Made by a program: the position numbers and the translations under genes
Shown: positions 26,910 to 35,559 of the stretch, in pieces
Position numbering within the stretch: position 1 is the stretch's first letter
Layout: the number at the start of each line of letters is the position of its first letter
Source: JAZKFT01 sp965246935
Lineage (GTDB): Bacteria; Bacteroidota; Bacteroidia; Chitinophagales; Chitinophagaceae
NCBI GenBank assembly: GCA_965246935.1
Contig: CBDFGC010000024.1
Location: 186,001-250,000, forward strand
Reading direction: 5' to 3'
DNA: 64,000 bases
The notes under the pieces: model-generated
Database searches by the model: none
What the model was told of the DNA's origin: nothing
Seen by the model: the letters and a program-made list of their open reading frames with translations, nothing else

Positions 26910-27749
26910 ATGAAACATCAGCTAAACGATGAGCAAATTCAATTGTATCAGGAAAACGGATTCATAGTCATCGACGATTTCCTTATTCCCGGTGAATTGG
27001 AACATTGGCGCAATGCTGTTGACAATGCGGTTAAGGAACGGGCAGGGATTAAAATTCCCGGCAAAGACATAAAAATTGGTGAAGCAGATGGCATCAATGA
27101 GGATGCAGATTTTTTCGGGAAAGTATTTGACCAGCTGCTCAATCTCTGGCAAACCGATGACGCTGTAAAGGAACTAATGCTGGATGAGCGGATCGGTAAA
27201 ATGGCAGCCCAACTAGCCGGGGTGGATGGTATCAGGATCTGGCACGACCAGGCGCTGATTAAACGGCCCTGGGCCAATCCCACAGCATGGCATCTTGATA
27301 CCCCGTTTTGGTCTTTTTCTGATAGAAATGCGATCTCCATCTGGGTAGCTTTGGATAATGCCACTTTGGAAAATGGTTGTTTGTTTTTTATTCCGGGATC
27401 GCACCGGCAAACCGGTTTTGATAAAATAACGATCGGGAAAAATATGGATGGTGTTTTTGATATCTATCCTGGGTTACGTCAGGCAACGCCTGTGGCTGCG
27501 CCTATGAAAGCAGGCAGTTGTTCTTTTCACAACGGCTTAACGGTACATGGCGCCAATGCAAATATGACCAGCGGGTTCCGCCGTGCTATGACCTGTGCCT
27601 ATATGCCCGATGGCAATGTGTATAATGGGGAACCCAATATTTTACCTGATGCCTGTTTACAACATTTAAAAATTGGGGACCGGTTGAACAATGATGATCA
27701 AAACCCGCTCATTTTTCATAAGTATACGGGCAAAATTAGTTTAGATTAA
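26910..27749 (+). CDS. Phytanoyl-CoA dioxygenase (PhyH) family protein
   Basis: This 279-residue non-haem Fe(II)/2-oxoglutarate oxygenase fold has the metal ligands visible as H-x-D in WHLDTPFW (near residue 129) and a distal His in NGLTVHGANANMTSGFRRAM, whose Arg can bind 2-oxoglutarate. The family hydroxylates varied small molecules, so the substrate is open. The next genes are a sugar isomerase-like protein and GH28, suggesting a carbohydrate setting. A CATTGCGA palindrome separates it from the next gene. Confidence 0.85.
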   Translation: MKHQLNDEQIQLYQENGFIVIDDFLIPGELEHWRNAVDNAVKERAGIKIPGKDIKIGEADGINEDADFFGKVFDQLLNLWQTDDAVKELMLDERIGKMAAQLAGVDGIRIWHDQALIKRPWANPTAWHLDTPFWSFSDRNAISIWVALDNATLENGCLFFIPGSHRQTGFDKITIGKNMDGVFDIYPGLRQATPVAAPMKAGSCSFHNGLTVHGANANMTSGFRRAMTCAYMPDGNVYNGEPNILPDACLQHLKIGDRLNNDDQNPLIFHKYTGKISLD

Positions 27750-27755
27750 TAACCC

Positions 27756-27916
27756 CAGTCATTGCGAGATCGGGTTCTTGCCCGACAGCCTGTCCCGTTC
27801 GTCCGGGAAAGCAATCTCCCCGGTATTACTTGGGGATTGCCACGGGCATCCGCCTAGGCGGACGCAATGACTAAAAGATTAATCCAATGTAATTGTGTAT
27901 CACTACTTACATCAAC
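27756..27916. repeat. CATTGCGA-type palindromic element, copy 1, with conserved right flank
   Basis: The element runs from CAGTCATTGCGAGATCGGG to GGCGGACGCAATGAC (27756-27871), with inner arms GAAAGCAATCTCCCC and GGGGATTGCC. The next ~40 bases (TTAATCCAATGTAATTGTGT, then ACTACTTACA) recur after the copy at 35394. Confidence 0.75.
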
Positions 27917-27928
27917 TACAGTAAGTGT

Positions 27929-28771
27929 ATGAAAATAAATTTCTTTTGTCCCCGGTGGGGATTTAATGACATTCCATGGGACCGCTTCCTGGCAGATGTT
28001 AAAGCCGCGGGTTTTACAGGAATTGAATGGTTTCCGTTCGCCGAAAAAACGGACTACCAGGAAGTACTCAGGCTCCTGCGAAAACATCAGCTTGACTTCT
28101 GCATTGTAATGGCGGTATTGCAGCATTATGAAAAATTTGAAGAATACGTATCCGTTCTCAAAAAACAGTTGCTGCAACTATCCGCTATTCGCAGCAATAA
28201 CTGTAAACCTTTGTTTATTACCGCCCAAACGGGAAGGGAATATTACACCATTGAGCAAATTGAAGAATGCCTTGAATGCTGTGCCGAAGTGAGCCGGCAA
28301 ACTAATATTCCCATCTACCAGGAAACCCATCGTAACAAGTGGGCCTATGCAGCACATGTGGTATATCCTGTTCTTGAAAAACATCCTGAACTGTTGCTGA
28401 CCCTGGATGTATCTCATTGGTTTTGTGTTTCAGAAAGTTACCTGGAAGATCAGCAGGCTGCGGTTAAAAAAGCCATTCACCATACACGACATATTCATGC
28501 AAGGGTTGGGCATAGCGAGGGGCCACAGGTTTGGGAACCTGCTGGGCCTGAATATGCGGAAGCACTGGAAGCACACCTGGAAATCTGGGATCAATACATT
28601 CGGGCGAGACTCAGTGAAGGTGCGGCCAGTTGTACCATTACCCCCGAATTCGGGCCACCACCCTATATGGTTTTTGCTAACCGTAAAGGTACACCTGCTG
28701 AAGAACAATGGAGACTAATCTGCTGGATGAAATCGCTGCTGGAAAAACGCTATCATATACCTGATAAATAA
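27929..28771 (+). CDS. Sugar phosphate isomerase/epimerase-like (xylose isomerase-type TIM barrel) protein
   Basis: The 280-residue product starts MKINFFCPRWGFNDIPWDRF. It has the AP-endonuclease-2 TIM-barrel pattern: FTGIEWFPF, IYQETHRNKWAYA, LLTLDVSHWFCVSES, HIHARVGHSEGPQ and CTITPEFGPPPY. These supply the acidic and His metal ligands of the family. The start at 27929 is preferred to an ATG at 27893, which lies in the repeat flank. The reaction is not determined. It probably works with the neighbouring PhyH and GH28 genes on sugars. Confidence 0.82.
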   Translation: MKINFFCPRWGFNDIPWDRFLADVKAAGFTGIEWFPFAEKTDYQEVLRLLRKHQLDFCIVMAVLQHYEKFEEYVSVLKKQLLQLSAIRSNNCKPLFITAQTGREYYTIEQIEECLECCAEVSRQTNIPIYQETHRNKWAYAAHVVYPVLEKHPELLLTLDVSHWFCVSESYLEDQQAAVKKAIHHTRHIHARVGHSEGPQVWEPAGPEYAEALEAHLEIWDQYIRARLSEGAASCTITPEFGPPPYMVFANRKGTPAEEQWRLICWMKSLLEKRYHIPDK

Positions 28772-28777
28772 CAGCTT

Positions 28778-28888
28778 TTGAAAAGACGAACTTTTCTAAT
28801 ACAGGGATTGCTTATCACCACCGGCTACCGTGAAATGAATAAAACCGATTACCTCTTTGGCGGGGCCTATACCATGATCAATAAATAG
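28778..28888 (+). pseudogene. Short gene remnant with a Tat-like N-terminus
   Basis: Beginning with TTG seven bases after the isomerase stop, a 36-codon frame reads LKRRTFLIQGLLITTGYREM, then an AYTMINK end. The RRTFLIQG pattern looks like a twin-arginine signal start. A full product is missing, so it is either a leftover of a deleted gene or chance. Confidence 0.25.
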
Positions 28889-28962
28889 GTATCATCGGCA
28901 GCCCATTTAAAAGGAAAAAATGGGTGAGTTATACGAATCAAGGGCTGGCATTCATGGGTATT

Positions 28963-29133
28963 ATTGGGCAGCGCCCAATTCTGTTGGTAGTATACGTAAG
29001 CAATGTCCGTGTATTATTGGACAGCGTCCAATCCCTATGGGGTTATCATCTCTTATAGAAGGGGTTGGGCGCTGCCCAACGAATGCCTGGAAATGGTTTA
29101 CTTATCTACCAACAGGGTTGGGCAATGCCCAAC
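28963..29133. repeat. Array of four 17-bp palindromes at ~50-bp spacing
   Basis: ATTGGGCAGCGCCCAAT (28963), ATTGGACAGCGTCCAAT (29016), GTTGGGCGCTGCCCAAC (29064) and GTTGGGCAATGCCCAAC (29117) are 17-bp palindromes with compensated changes. Start-to-start spacing is 53, 48 and 53. The sequence between them is not conserved. The array lies upstream of the GH28 gene. Confidence 0.8.
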
Positions 29134-29349
29134 AAATACAACGATACATATGGTAAGATACTTGTAAAAATGGCAACCCTTGATTCGCATGAGTTGTGAA
29201 GTGCTAACGAATGTTCACCAGGTATAACTATCTGAAAAGCCTGCCCGACAACCGGGTAGCCCGGTACCAGACAAACGAAGGCAGGACTATTCAGCCACTT
29301 CAGTCCGTAGATTTGGCAGTACCTGTTACCCTTTATTAAAAATTAAAAC

Positions 29350-30822
29350 ATGCTTTTGTCAGTAAGAAAATATTTTATCGCTGCTTTGCTGTGTGTATGC
29401 GCCATACAAAGTCCGGCAAAGGATTACCCGGCTTCGTTGTTCGGTATTTATTCTGATGGCGTTACGTTGAATACCCGGTCTATACAATTTGCCATTGACT
29501 ACGTTTCCCGGCAGGGTGGCGGAAGATTGGTGTTTGATGTAGGCAGGTATCTCTCCGGCTCCATTCATCTTAAATCAAACGTGACATTGCACCTGCTGGA
29601 AGGGGCTGTGTTGCTGGGGACACTGAATCCGCCGGATTACGACAGGCAGGGATTTACGGCGTTCATCCTGGGGCTTGATCAGCAGAACATTGCGATTACC
29701 GGCAAGGGCATTATCGATGGCCAGGGCAGGCAGGTAGCCAGGAATGTGGCCGCCATGGTTCAAAAAGGACTCATAAAAGATGCTTTTCGCAACGACAGGC
29801 CCGAGGTAGAGATCAGGCCTATGCTAATCTATTTTCGCTCCTGTGAAAATATATTAATTAAAGGGGTAACGTTTCGAAATGCTGCCGCATGGGTGCAGAC
29901 CTATGATCAATGTAAAAACCTCCGGGCCGATAGCATTACCATCGATAGCAGGGCTTTCTGGAACAATGACGGTATTGATATTGTGGATTGTGACAGTGTG
30001 GCAATTACCAATTCCTACATTGATGCGGCCGACGACGGCATCTGCCTGAAATCTCATGACCCGAAAATGGTTTGCAGGAATATCCTGATCAGGAATTGTA
30101 CCATTCGTTCCAGCGCCAATGCCATTAAATTCGGAACCGCTTCTCTGGGCGGTTTCCGTAATATCCGGATCATCAATAATAAGGTGTTCGATACGTATCG
30201 TTCGGCCATTGCCCTGGAAGCGGTGGATGGAGGGATTCTTGAAAACGTAGTGATAGATAGCTTACAGGTCACCAATACCGGACATGGTATTTTTCTGCGG
30301 ATCGGCGAACGTATCAGCGGCAAAAAAGCGAAGTTGCAAAATATTACCATCAATCATGTAGCTATCGAAATTGCCGCCACCAAGGCCGATGCCGGCTACG
30401 ACTATGAAGGGCCGATAGAGGACATGCCACGGAATATTTCCCCGGCCATCATTATTGCCGGGTTACCAGGTGCCCTGATCACCAATATTTCGATGGATCA
30501 TATGGTAATAAAACATCCGGGCGCTGGTAATCCTATGTTTGCAAAAGTGGCACTGGATGCTTTGGACAGTATCCCGGAAAAACCGGCAGCATACCCGGAT
30601 TTTTCGACGTTCCATGAGCTCCCGGCCTGGGGCATTTTTATTCGCCATGCCCGGAATATACAGTTCTCCAACCTGGTTTTATCCTGTACAAAAAAAGATT
30701 ACCGGACAGCTATTGTGCTGGATGATGTGCATCATGCTGCGTTTATTACAACGGCTATAAAAGAACCCGGCACTAAAAAATCATCTTTCCAGCAACATTC
30801 CTCTGAAATCATTTTCAAATAA
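29350..30822 (+). CDS. Glycoside hydrolase family 28 (polygalacturonase-like) protein
   Basis: The 490-residue secreted enzyme has a signal peptide (residues 1-23, ending in QSPAK). It has the right-handed beta-helix layout of GH28, with the catalytic-region motifs NNDGIDIVDC, AADDGICLKS and IKFGTASLGGFRNI visible around residues 205-280. GH28 enzymes cleave galacturonan in pectin or related uronide chains. An Asp pair (DDG) suggests the site is intact. It lies alone after the palindrome array, with no SusCD pair in view. Confidence 0.88.
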   Translation: MLLSVRKYFIAALLCVCAIQSPAKDYPASLFGIYSDGVTLNTRSIQFAIDYVSRQGGGRLVFDVGRYLSGSIHLKSNVTLHLLEGAVLLGTLNPPDYDRQGFTAFILGLDQQNIAITGKGIIDGQGRQVARNVAAMVQKGLIKDAFRNDRPEVEIRPMLIYFRSCENILIKGVTFRNAAAWVQTYDQCKNLRADSITIDSRAFWNNDGIDIVDCDSVAITNSYIDAADDGICLKSHDPKMVCRNILIRNCTIRSSANAIKFGTASLGGFRNIRIINNKVFDTYRSAIALEAVDGGILENVVIDSLQVTNTGHGIFLRIGERISGKKAKLQNITINHVAIEIAATKADAGYDYEGPIEDMPRNISPAIIIAGLPGALITNISMDHMVIKHPGAGNPMFAKVALDALDSIPEKPAAYPDFSTFHELPAWGIFIRHARNIQFSNLVLSCTKKDYRTAIVLDDVHHAAFITTAIKEPGTKKSSFQQHSSEIIFK

Positions 30823-30887
30823 TATTCCCCGGGATCATTCCGCTTCGTGAGACACGGAGCGGGGAAATTATGTAAGGTATAATAGTT

Positions 30888-31196
30888 CTATGTCTTGATA
30901 AAAGCAACAAATTTGTTTACACTTTCATAAAACAAAGTCGGATTATCCTTTGGGTGGGCTCTAGAGCTTAAATGGGCAATTACGTATTTTGAGCCATCTT
31001 TTTCATGGAAACAATCTGATCCGAATTTAGGCTCCAACTTAATATAAAAATCATCTTTTCCACATGAATCTCGAAGTTGTTCAAGAATGCTTAGTACTTT
31101 ATCTTCATTGTTAATAATAATAAGATTATTGTTTTTGCTAACTCTTCGAATAGCCTTTTGGATATCATCCACAAGTAATTCAATAGTTACTGTCAT
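30888..31196 (-). CDS. Hypothetical 102-residue protein
   Basis: The product starts MTVTIELLVDDIQKAIRRVS and has alternating charged and hydrophobic residues, no signal, no membrane segment and no known motif. It is bounded by GTGTCTCACGAA-type repeat bits on both sides, 280 bases before the intron. It may belong to the same imported island. Function unknown. Confidence 0.5.
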   Translation of the reverse strand: MTVTIELLVDDIQKAIRRVSKNNNLIIINNEDKVLSILEQLRDSCGKDDFYIKLEPKFGSDCFHEKDGSKYVIAHLSSRAHPKDNPTLFYESVNKFVAFIKT

Positions 31197-31475
31197 TTTA
31201 TAAAGATTTTAGTTAAGACAATAATAAACAACTTCTGCTGCACTAGTTCGTGTCTCACGAACCAGAATGCAAAAGCAGGAAGAATGATAGAAGCAGGACG
31301 ATGATTTACCACCTGAGATATTCAACAATGCAGCCCGCAATTGTGAATATAAGCGTTTCAACTATTCCGGATAATAACTAAAAGCTAAATAGATAAGGTC
31401 AAGCTGGAACTATTGCTGATATTTATTTGTAGCTGATTATTCTTTCGTCAGCCAGCCTATTGCCAAACCTGTTGT

Positions 31476-32191
31476 GTGTGTCCAGCTAAGCTGCCATTGT
31501 GATGAGAGAAGGTCTCTCGGTGGGAAAAGTGAGCAACCTTCACCATCAAACCGGTTGCATGCTGCGTTCTGATAAGTCAGAGGGTGGTGAACGATGTAAC
31601 AGGTGCGTCTGTAAGAGCCGAACGCATAGTGAAGCGGCTGCGAGGTCTCGATAATTGTTACCGATGCAAAAAGAAACGATGCACTACTTGTCCCGGCTCA
31701 TCCGGGATGATTGTTTCAACAAAGTTAACATTCGTTATGAGTTGCCAGAAGTGTTAGCTGCATCCGGGATAAAGCCGCCGGGACTTACAGACAGGCGCAA
31801 GGGCGGAACTGGAGAACCTGTGCTGGTTGAGTGTGACCTAATAGGTAAACCCATCTGTAGGTGCGCCAGGATGTACGAACAGCCACAGAGGCGGAACTAC
31901 CAAGCGGAGCACCCGCAAGGTACAATACGTCTTCAAAAACCAGTACAGGGGCGGATGTACTCGTAGTAGTGATGATAGCCTCCAAAAGTTGGCAGTAGCG
32001 AAGGGGTACACAAGATGCAAAAATGAGTAAACACAAGACAACCGAAAGGGATGATTAACATGTTTATTCAATTGATTAGTAAGCACAAGTTTACTGGTTG
32101 GGTCGAGGCATCTTGAAGAGCTGGATGAATCGAGAGGTTCACGTCCAGTTCTGTGAGGAGCAGGGGGTGCGATCCCCCTTGCTTACTCGAC
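31476..32191 (+). mobile_element. Group II intron lacking its encoded protein
   Basis: The 5' boundary GTGTGTCCAGC fits the GUGYG consensus. Domain V is clear at 32118-32151 (GAGCTGGATGAATCGAGAGG, then GTCCAGTTC), followed by a domain VI hairpin GGGGG-TGCGAT-CCCCC and the end CTTGCTTACTCGAC. The ~716-base length is close to a bare ribozyme. No reverse-transcriptase frame is present; the internal 103-codon frame (31655-31966) has no RT motif. Splicing or mobility would need a protein supplied elsewhere. It ends 17 bases from the stop codon of the convergent TPR-nuclease gene. Confidence 0.8.
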
Positions 32192-32208
32192 TGTGCGTTT
32201 GTGCTTGT

Positions 32209-33552
32209 CTAACTCTCTTTGTTGAAGTCGAAGTGATAAGTATAAAGCTCAATGTTGGTTTTGCTTTTCACTAATTCTTTCAACAAATTGTCTGGCTTAT
32301 GCAAACAAATAATTCCTTTTATTACTCTGTTCAATTCTTGAGAAAGACCACCAATATATTTTTCAATTTGCTCAACGACTTCAATTCCTGCATCATTTCG
32401 TTTTAGTTCTACGACATAAAGCGTATTGTCTGATTTGTCAATAAGTAGCAAGTCTAAAATTCCGCTTACACTTGAAATATAATATTGTCGCCCAAAAATA
32501 TTGTTGTCTTGATAAATTTCAAGTGGTCGTCCAAAAACGTGAAACCCATACTTTATTTGTTCGACAATTAAATCTTCTAATGCTTTTTCTTTAGCAATTA
32601 GTTTGGTTTTTTCAAACTTTCCAATGTTGAATGGTTGTTTGGTTTTAAATAATTGGTGTATTATTTCATCTGCAAAATTTGCGTTTGTAAGTTTTTTTTC
32701 AAATTTTTCTTTCTTTGTCTTGTAGTATAAATCATATGGCAATTTCTCAATAACAAAATTCAATACCTCTATAGCTTTTTTATAGTTGCCCAACTTTTCA
32801 AGCGACAATAGATAATTGTTTATGAAAATTGTAAAATCGTCGACTTCTTGGTTTTCAAATTTAAAATATTTAATCTTAAAGTTATCTTCTAAATTAATTA
32901 TTTCAAGTCCAATTTCGTAACATTTTTTAGCATTTGTATAATCTTCAACTCGATTAAATAGGTATCCTAAATCATTGTAAACATTCCATTGTGTCAATAA
33001 AAAGCTTTCATCATTTAATAGCAAATCTTCATCCCCACTATGCTTAGCTGTATCAATTAAATTTTCAAGAAAATATTGATTTTTCTTTATTGCATTTTCA
33101 TAGTTCTCTAATTCTAAATAACAGAGTCCCATAAAATAACTTGAAACGTAATACTCAATTCTATTAAAATGATATTGTGCTATTTCAGGACTACCATTGT
33201 CGTCTAATTCAATAAATCCATTGACAAAATCTGTTGCATTTGAATTATTAGAAAGCTCAATTATAGTTTTGTAAAAATTAGCTTTCGTTTGTTTGTCAAA
33301 GAAATATATTGTTGGCTCCCATAGAGGAAAATACATTTCAGGAGTATTATTTAAGTCTTCTATAAAATCTAATGATAGTTCTACATAGAAGTTTTCATTT
33401 TGTCCGTTCAATAATTCTCTTGTTTTTTCTTCGTCTTGGTAAAAATCAAAAATATCAAATTCATTCCTATAACATTCTAATGTTTCGGTAAGTAAACTGT
33501 CTGAATACTTATTTTTCAAATTTAGTAAAAGAGTAAAAAATTTCACCTCCAT
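32209..33552 (-). CDS. TPR-like protein with a C-terminal PD-(D/E)XK (NucS-type) nuclease domain
   Basis: The 447-residue product has an N-terminal helical part with TPR-type pairs (residues ~130-300: YFMGLCYLELENYENAIKKN, YTNAKKCYEIGLEIIN, GNYKKAIEVLNFVIEKLP). A C-terminal domain follows, in which SGILDLLLID...LYVVELKRND forms the D...ExK core of restriction-type nucleases, as in NucS-like proteins. The DNA is clearly more AT-rich than the flanks. It sits in the palindrome-rich island and could be a defence gene, but this is inference from domains and setting. Confidence 0.7.
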   Translation of the reverse strand: MEVKFFTLLLNLKNKYSDSLLTETLECYRNEFDIFDFYQDEEKTRELLNGQNENFYVELSLDFIEDLNNTPEMYFPLWEPTIYFFDKQTKANFYKTIIELSNNSNATDFVNGFIELDDNGSPEIAQYHFNRIEYYVSSYFMGLCYLELENYENAIKKNQYFLENLIDTAKHSGDEDLLLNDESFLLTQWNVYNDLGYLFNRVEDYTNAKKCYEIGLEIINLEDNFKIKYFKFENQEVDDFTIFINNYLLSLEKLGNYKKAIEVLNFVIEKLPYDLYYKTKKEKFEKKLTNANFADEIIHQLFKTKQPFNIGKFEKTKLIAKEKALEDLIVEQIKYGFHVFGRPLEIYQDNNIFGRQYYISSVSGILDLLLIDKSDNTLYVVELKRNDAGIEVVEQIEKYIGGLSQELNRVIKGIICLHKPDNLLKELVKSKTNIELYTYHFDFNKES

Positions 33553-33559
33553 AAAATAA

Positions 33560-33740
33560 TTTTTAAATTGTTAGGGTGTGTCGTGTAGCATAACGCACAA
33601 CGTTGGACGGCTTGGCGAAGGGCGGGCGCCGCTGCACATAAGCCTGAACCAAAGATATGCTGTTAAATACTTATTCAGCTGTTTAATAAGCTGTGTCTGC
33701 CCGCCTTTCGTCAAGCCGATTGTAAGATGCCGTATATTTT
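33560..33740. repeat. Large attC-like imperfect palindrome
   Basis: The arm ACGGCTTGGCGAAGGGCGGG (33607-33626) pairs with GCCCGCCTTTCGTCAAGCC (33700-33718) with three mismatches. The outer parts AGCATAACGCACAACGTTGG and GATTGTAAGATGCCGTA are also related. The loop contains CCTGAACCAAAGATATGCTG, repeated in similar form at 34056-34085. The whole resembles the cassette-recombination palindromes found between island genes, but a true attC core GTTRRRY is not clear. Confidence 0.5.
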
Positions 33741-33807
33741 TGCACACACTCCAACCTGCAACAAACTAAAAACCAAAAATATATGGCATCTTACACAATA
33801 TTATACG

Positions 33808-33930
33808 AACCACAGCCTATTTCCAAATATTTCATTATCAGCACTATGGTAAAACGCTTTTTGTATTGTAGCTTCGGCAATACAACCTTTCAATTGTTAA
33901 AAAATTCATCCGGCGGCAACGACTTGTTGG
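33808..33930 (+). repeat. Diverged ~125-bp repeat, copy 1 (partner at 34843-34970)
   Basis: CCTATTTCCAAATATTTCAT and ATTCATCCGGCGGCAAC are shared with the second copy, with scattered differences between. Both copies keep an open frame reading ILYE...SKYFIIST...NSSGGN, but each continues into a different tail. This may be repeated DNA rather than a gene. Confidence 0.6.
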
Positions 33931-34127
33931 GTAGACGTATACTATGCAATTATTCCGGTTCGTGAGGACACGTACCGGGCAGAGGGTTCCGCCGCAGTGG
34001 ACATTACTTATTCAAATATTAAAGTTTATTCTGATGCTAAAAAGAGCTCCTTGCACCTGAACCAAAGTTGATAGCGATATGCTGTCGATTGCTCCAACGT
34101 CCAGCTGCCGTAATGCCAAACCGATTG

Positions 34128-34289
34128 TTAGCTGCGGGGCTTTTTAGGTGGGAGTTTGGCCGTTTTTAGCATGTTGTTTGCCTGTTCAAGTTTCTTCGGA
34201 AACATAATCTTATCCTCATACTTGTCTAAAGCCGGGTCTATGGCTACAATGGGCACTTTGCGTTTGCTGAGTTCATGAATATTTTTCAT
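34128..34289 (-). CDS. Small 53-residue protein downstream of the DUF6934 gene
   Basis: The frame starts at ATG 34289, ten bases after the DUF6934 stop, and reads MKNIHELSKRKVPIVAIDPA with a Lys-rich end (KLPPKKPRS). Its stop codon lies in GCTAACAATCGG, the start of the next palindrome. The tight spacing suggests one operon with DUF6934. No known family. Confidence 0.5.
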   Translation of the reverse strand: MKNIHELSKRKVPIVAIDPALDKYEDKIMFPKKLEQANNMLKTAKLPPKKPRS

Positions 34290-34299
34290 AGTCTGCAAG

Positions 34300-34746
34300 T
34301 TAAGAAAATTTACGTTGCGCTAAAAAGCCGTCGTATTCCACGCCTGGTTCAAAGTCAATGAAGTCCTCGCCAATTTGTCCATACAGGTAAAAGTCTTGCT
34401 GCATTTGCTCAAGGTATTTTGTAATGCCCATCCGGTAAAGTCGTGTCCTTGCCTTTGTGCTGCCTGATGCGTACACGTAAGCGTCCGGATATTGTTCACA
34501 AAATGTATAAACAGCAGCTACAACGGTTCCTAAAACTTTCTCAGTATCTCCATTGTCTGAAACACTCAGGTCATCCATTTCGCCAGTCCGCGGATCTTTA
34601 TCACCAAAGGCAAGGTTAAAAAGTCCGGCGTCGTGAGTAGCCTGAAATTCTATGAGCTTACGGATCGCAGCTCCTGGGCCTTCGCTAACAAATTCGTATC
34701 GCTTTCCTTTAGAACTAGTTTTCAGGTTATACTTTTCAACTTTCAT
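34300..34746 (-). CDS. DUF6934 family protein
   Basis: The 148-residue product starts MKVEKYNLKTSSKGKRYEFV and keeps the patterns NLAFGDKDPRTGEMDDLSVS, NGDTEKVLGTV and GSTKARTRLYRMGITKYL. I recall these from the DUF6934 family, which is common in Bacteroidota accessory regions and has no known function. The start at 34746 is used rather than 34767. It forms a pair with the 53-residue gene. GSTKARTRLY may be a binding or nuclease-like loop, but this is a guess. Confidence 0.7.
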   Translation of the reverse strand: MKVEKYNLKTSSKGKRYEFVSEGPGAAIRKLIEFQATHDAGLFNLAFGDKDPRTGEMDDLSVSDNGDTEKVLGTVVAAVYTFCEQYPDAYVYASGSTKARTRLYRMGITKYLEQMQQDFYLYGQIGEDFIDFEPGVEYDGFLAQRKFS

Positions 34747-34842
34747 GCAGGTCAATATGGTCGGCATGAAGGTAACATTTTTGCTCCGGTTGGGTTTTAG
34801 GAAATGGTCGGCTTAAGCGTCGCAGCCAACACAATTTTATAC

Positions 34843-34970
34843 GAGCGATGGCCTGTTTCCAAATATTTCATTATCAGCACTTTTGCAGGCCGCTTTTTAT
34901 ATTATACGTTCTGCAATGCAACTTTTCAATTGTTTAAAAATTCATCCGGCGGCAACAACCCGTTGAGATG
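34843..34970 (+). repeat. Diverged ~125-bp repeat, copy 2, in a gene-poor interval
   Basis: This matches 33808-33930 (GTTTCCAAATATTTCATTAT and ATTCATCCGGCGGCAAC). The stretch 34747-35393 otherwise holds only a 148-codon frame at 34804-35250 with a Phe/Thr/Ser-rich composition unlike a real protein. Confidence 0.6.
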
Positions 34971-35393
34971 GAGAAACATAAAATTTTTGTTCTCACCCGT
35001 TTCTTTTTTCAAAAACTTTTCGTTTCTTACAGCCAATAGTTACTTCCGGGCTGTAACAACCTTTTTTCCGCACATCAATAACCGTAAATCCATGCATTAC
35101 ACTACTATTTCGGTTGCGCTTACTTCCCCACCTTTTCTTCATCCGGTTACTTTTGTTTCTTCTGCTTTTATAATTTCAACAACATTTTGTATCGGTTTTC
35201 CCTCCGCCTGCGAACACTTAGGAAAGAGAGGTGTACTATTAATACAATAATTCAATTCTGAAAGTAGATCAAATAAATTACATTGTTACAACCTGTCCTG
35301 ACCTGCTACAATAGAATAAAAAATAGTAGTGTATTTTGACGTAGCACTGTCCTGATTTTAATAAGTACATGAATAAAACTATTTTAATGATGG

Positions 35394-35520
35394 GTCATTG
35401 CGAGGGTTCCTGCCCGTGGCAATCCCTAATAAAACCGGGGAGATTGCTTCGTTGGGCATCCGCCGCGGCGGACGCAATGACAGCAGGTTTAACCTAATAT
35501 AATTGTGCATTACTACTTAC
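35394..35520. repeat. CATTGCGA-type palindromic element, copy 2, with conserved right flank
   Basis: GTCATTGCGAGGGTTCCTGC to GGCGGACGCAATGAC, then TTAACCTAATATAATTGTGC and ACTACTTACA, the same flank as copy 1. It lies directly upstream of the PNP gene. Confidence 0.75.
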
Positions 35521-35559
35521 AAATAAATAAGATACCCTAACCCTCAACTGTAATACCCT

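Noticed and set aside
28963..29133. CRISPR-like array
   Set aside because: The repeats are only 17 bases, are palindromic with base changes, and there are no cas genes.
28920..29156. 78-codon frame across the four 17-bp palindromes
   Set aside because: The repeated segments are palindromic DNA and the product is not protein-like.
31655..31966. Frame inside the group II intron
   Set aside because: No reverse-transcriptase or maturase motif; the bases belong to intron domains.
33578..33769. 63-codon frame over the attC-like palindrome
   Set aside because: Lies wholly in the inverted repeat, which explains its openness.
34804..35250. 148-codon frame in the gap before the PNP repeat
   Set aside because: Composition is rich in Phe, Thr and Ser, part of it is a diverged repeat, and no homologous pattern or good start context is seen.
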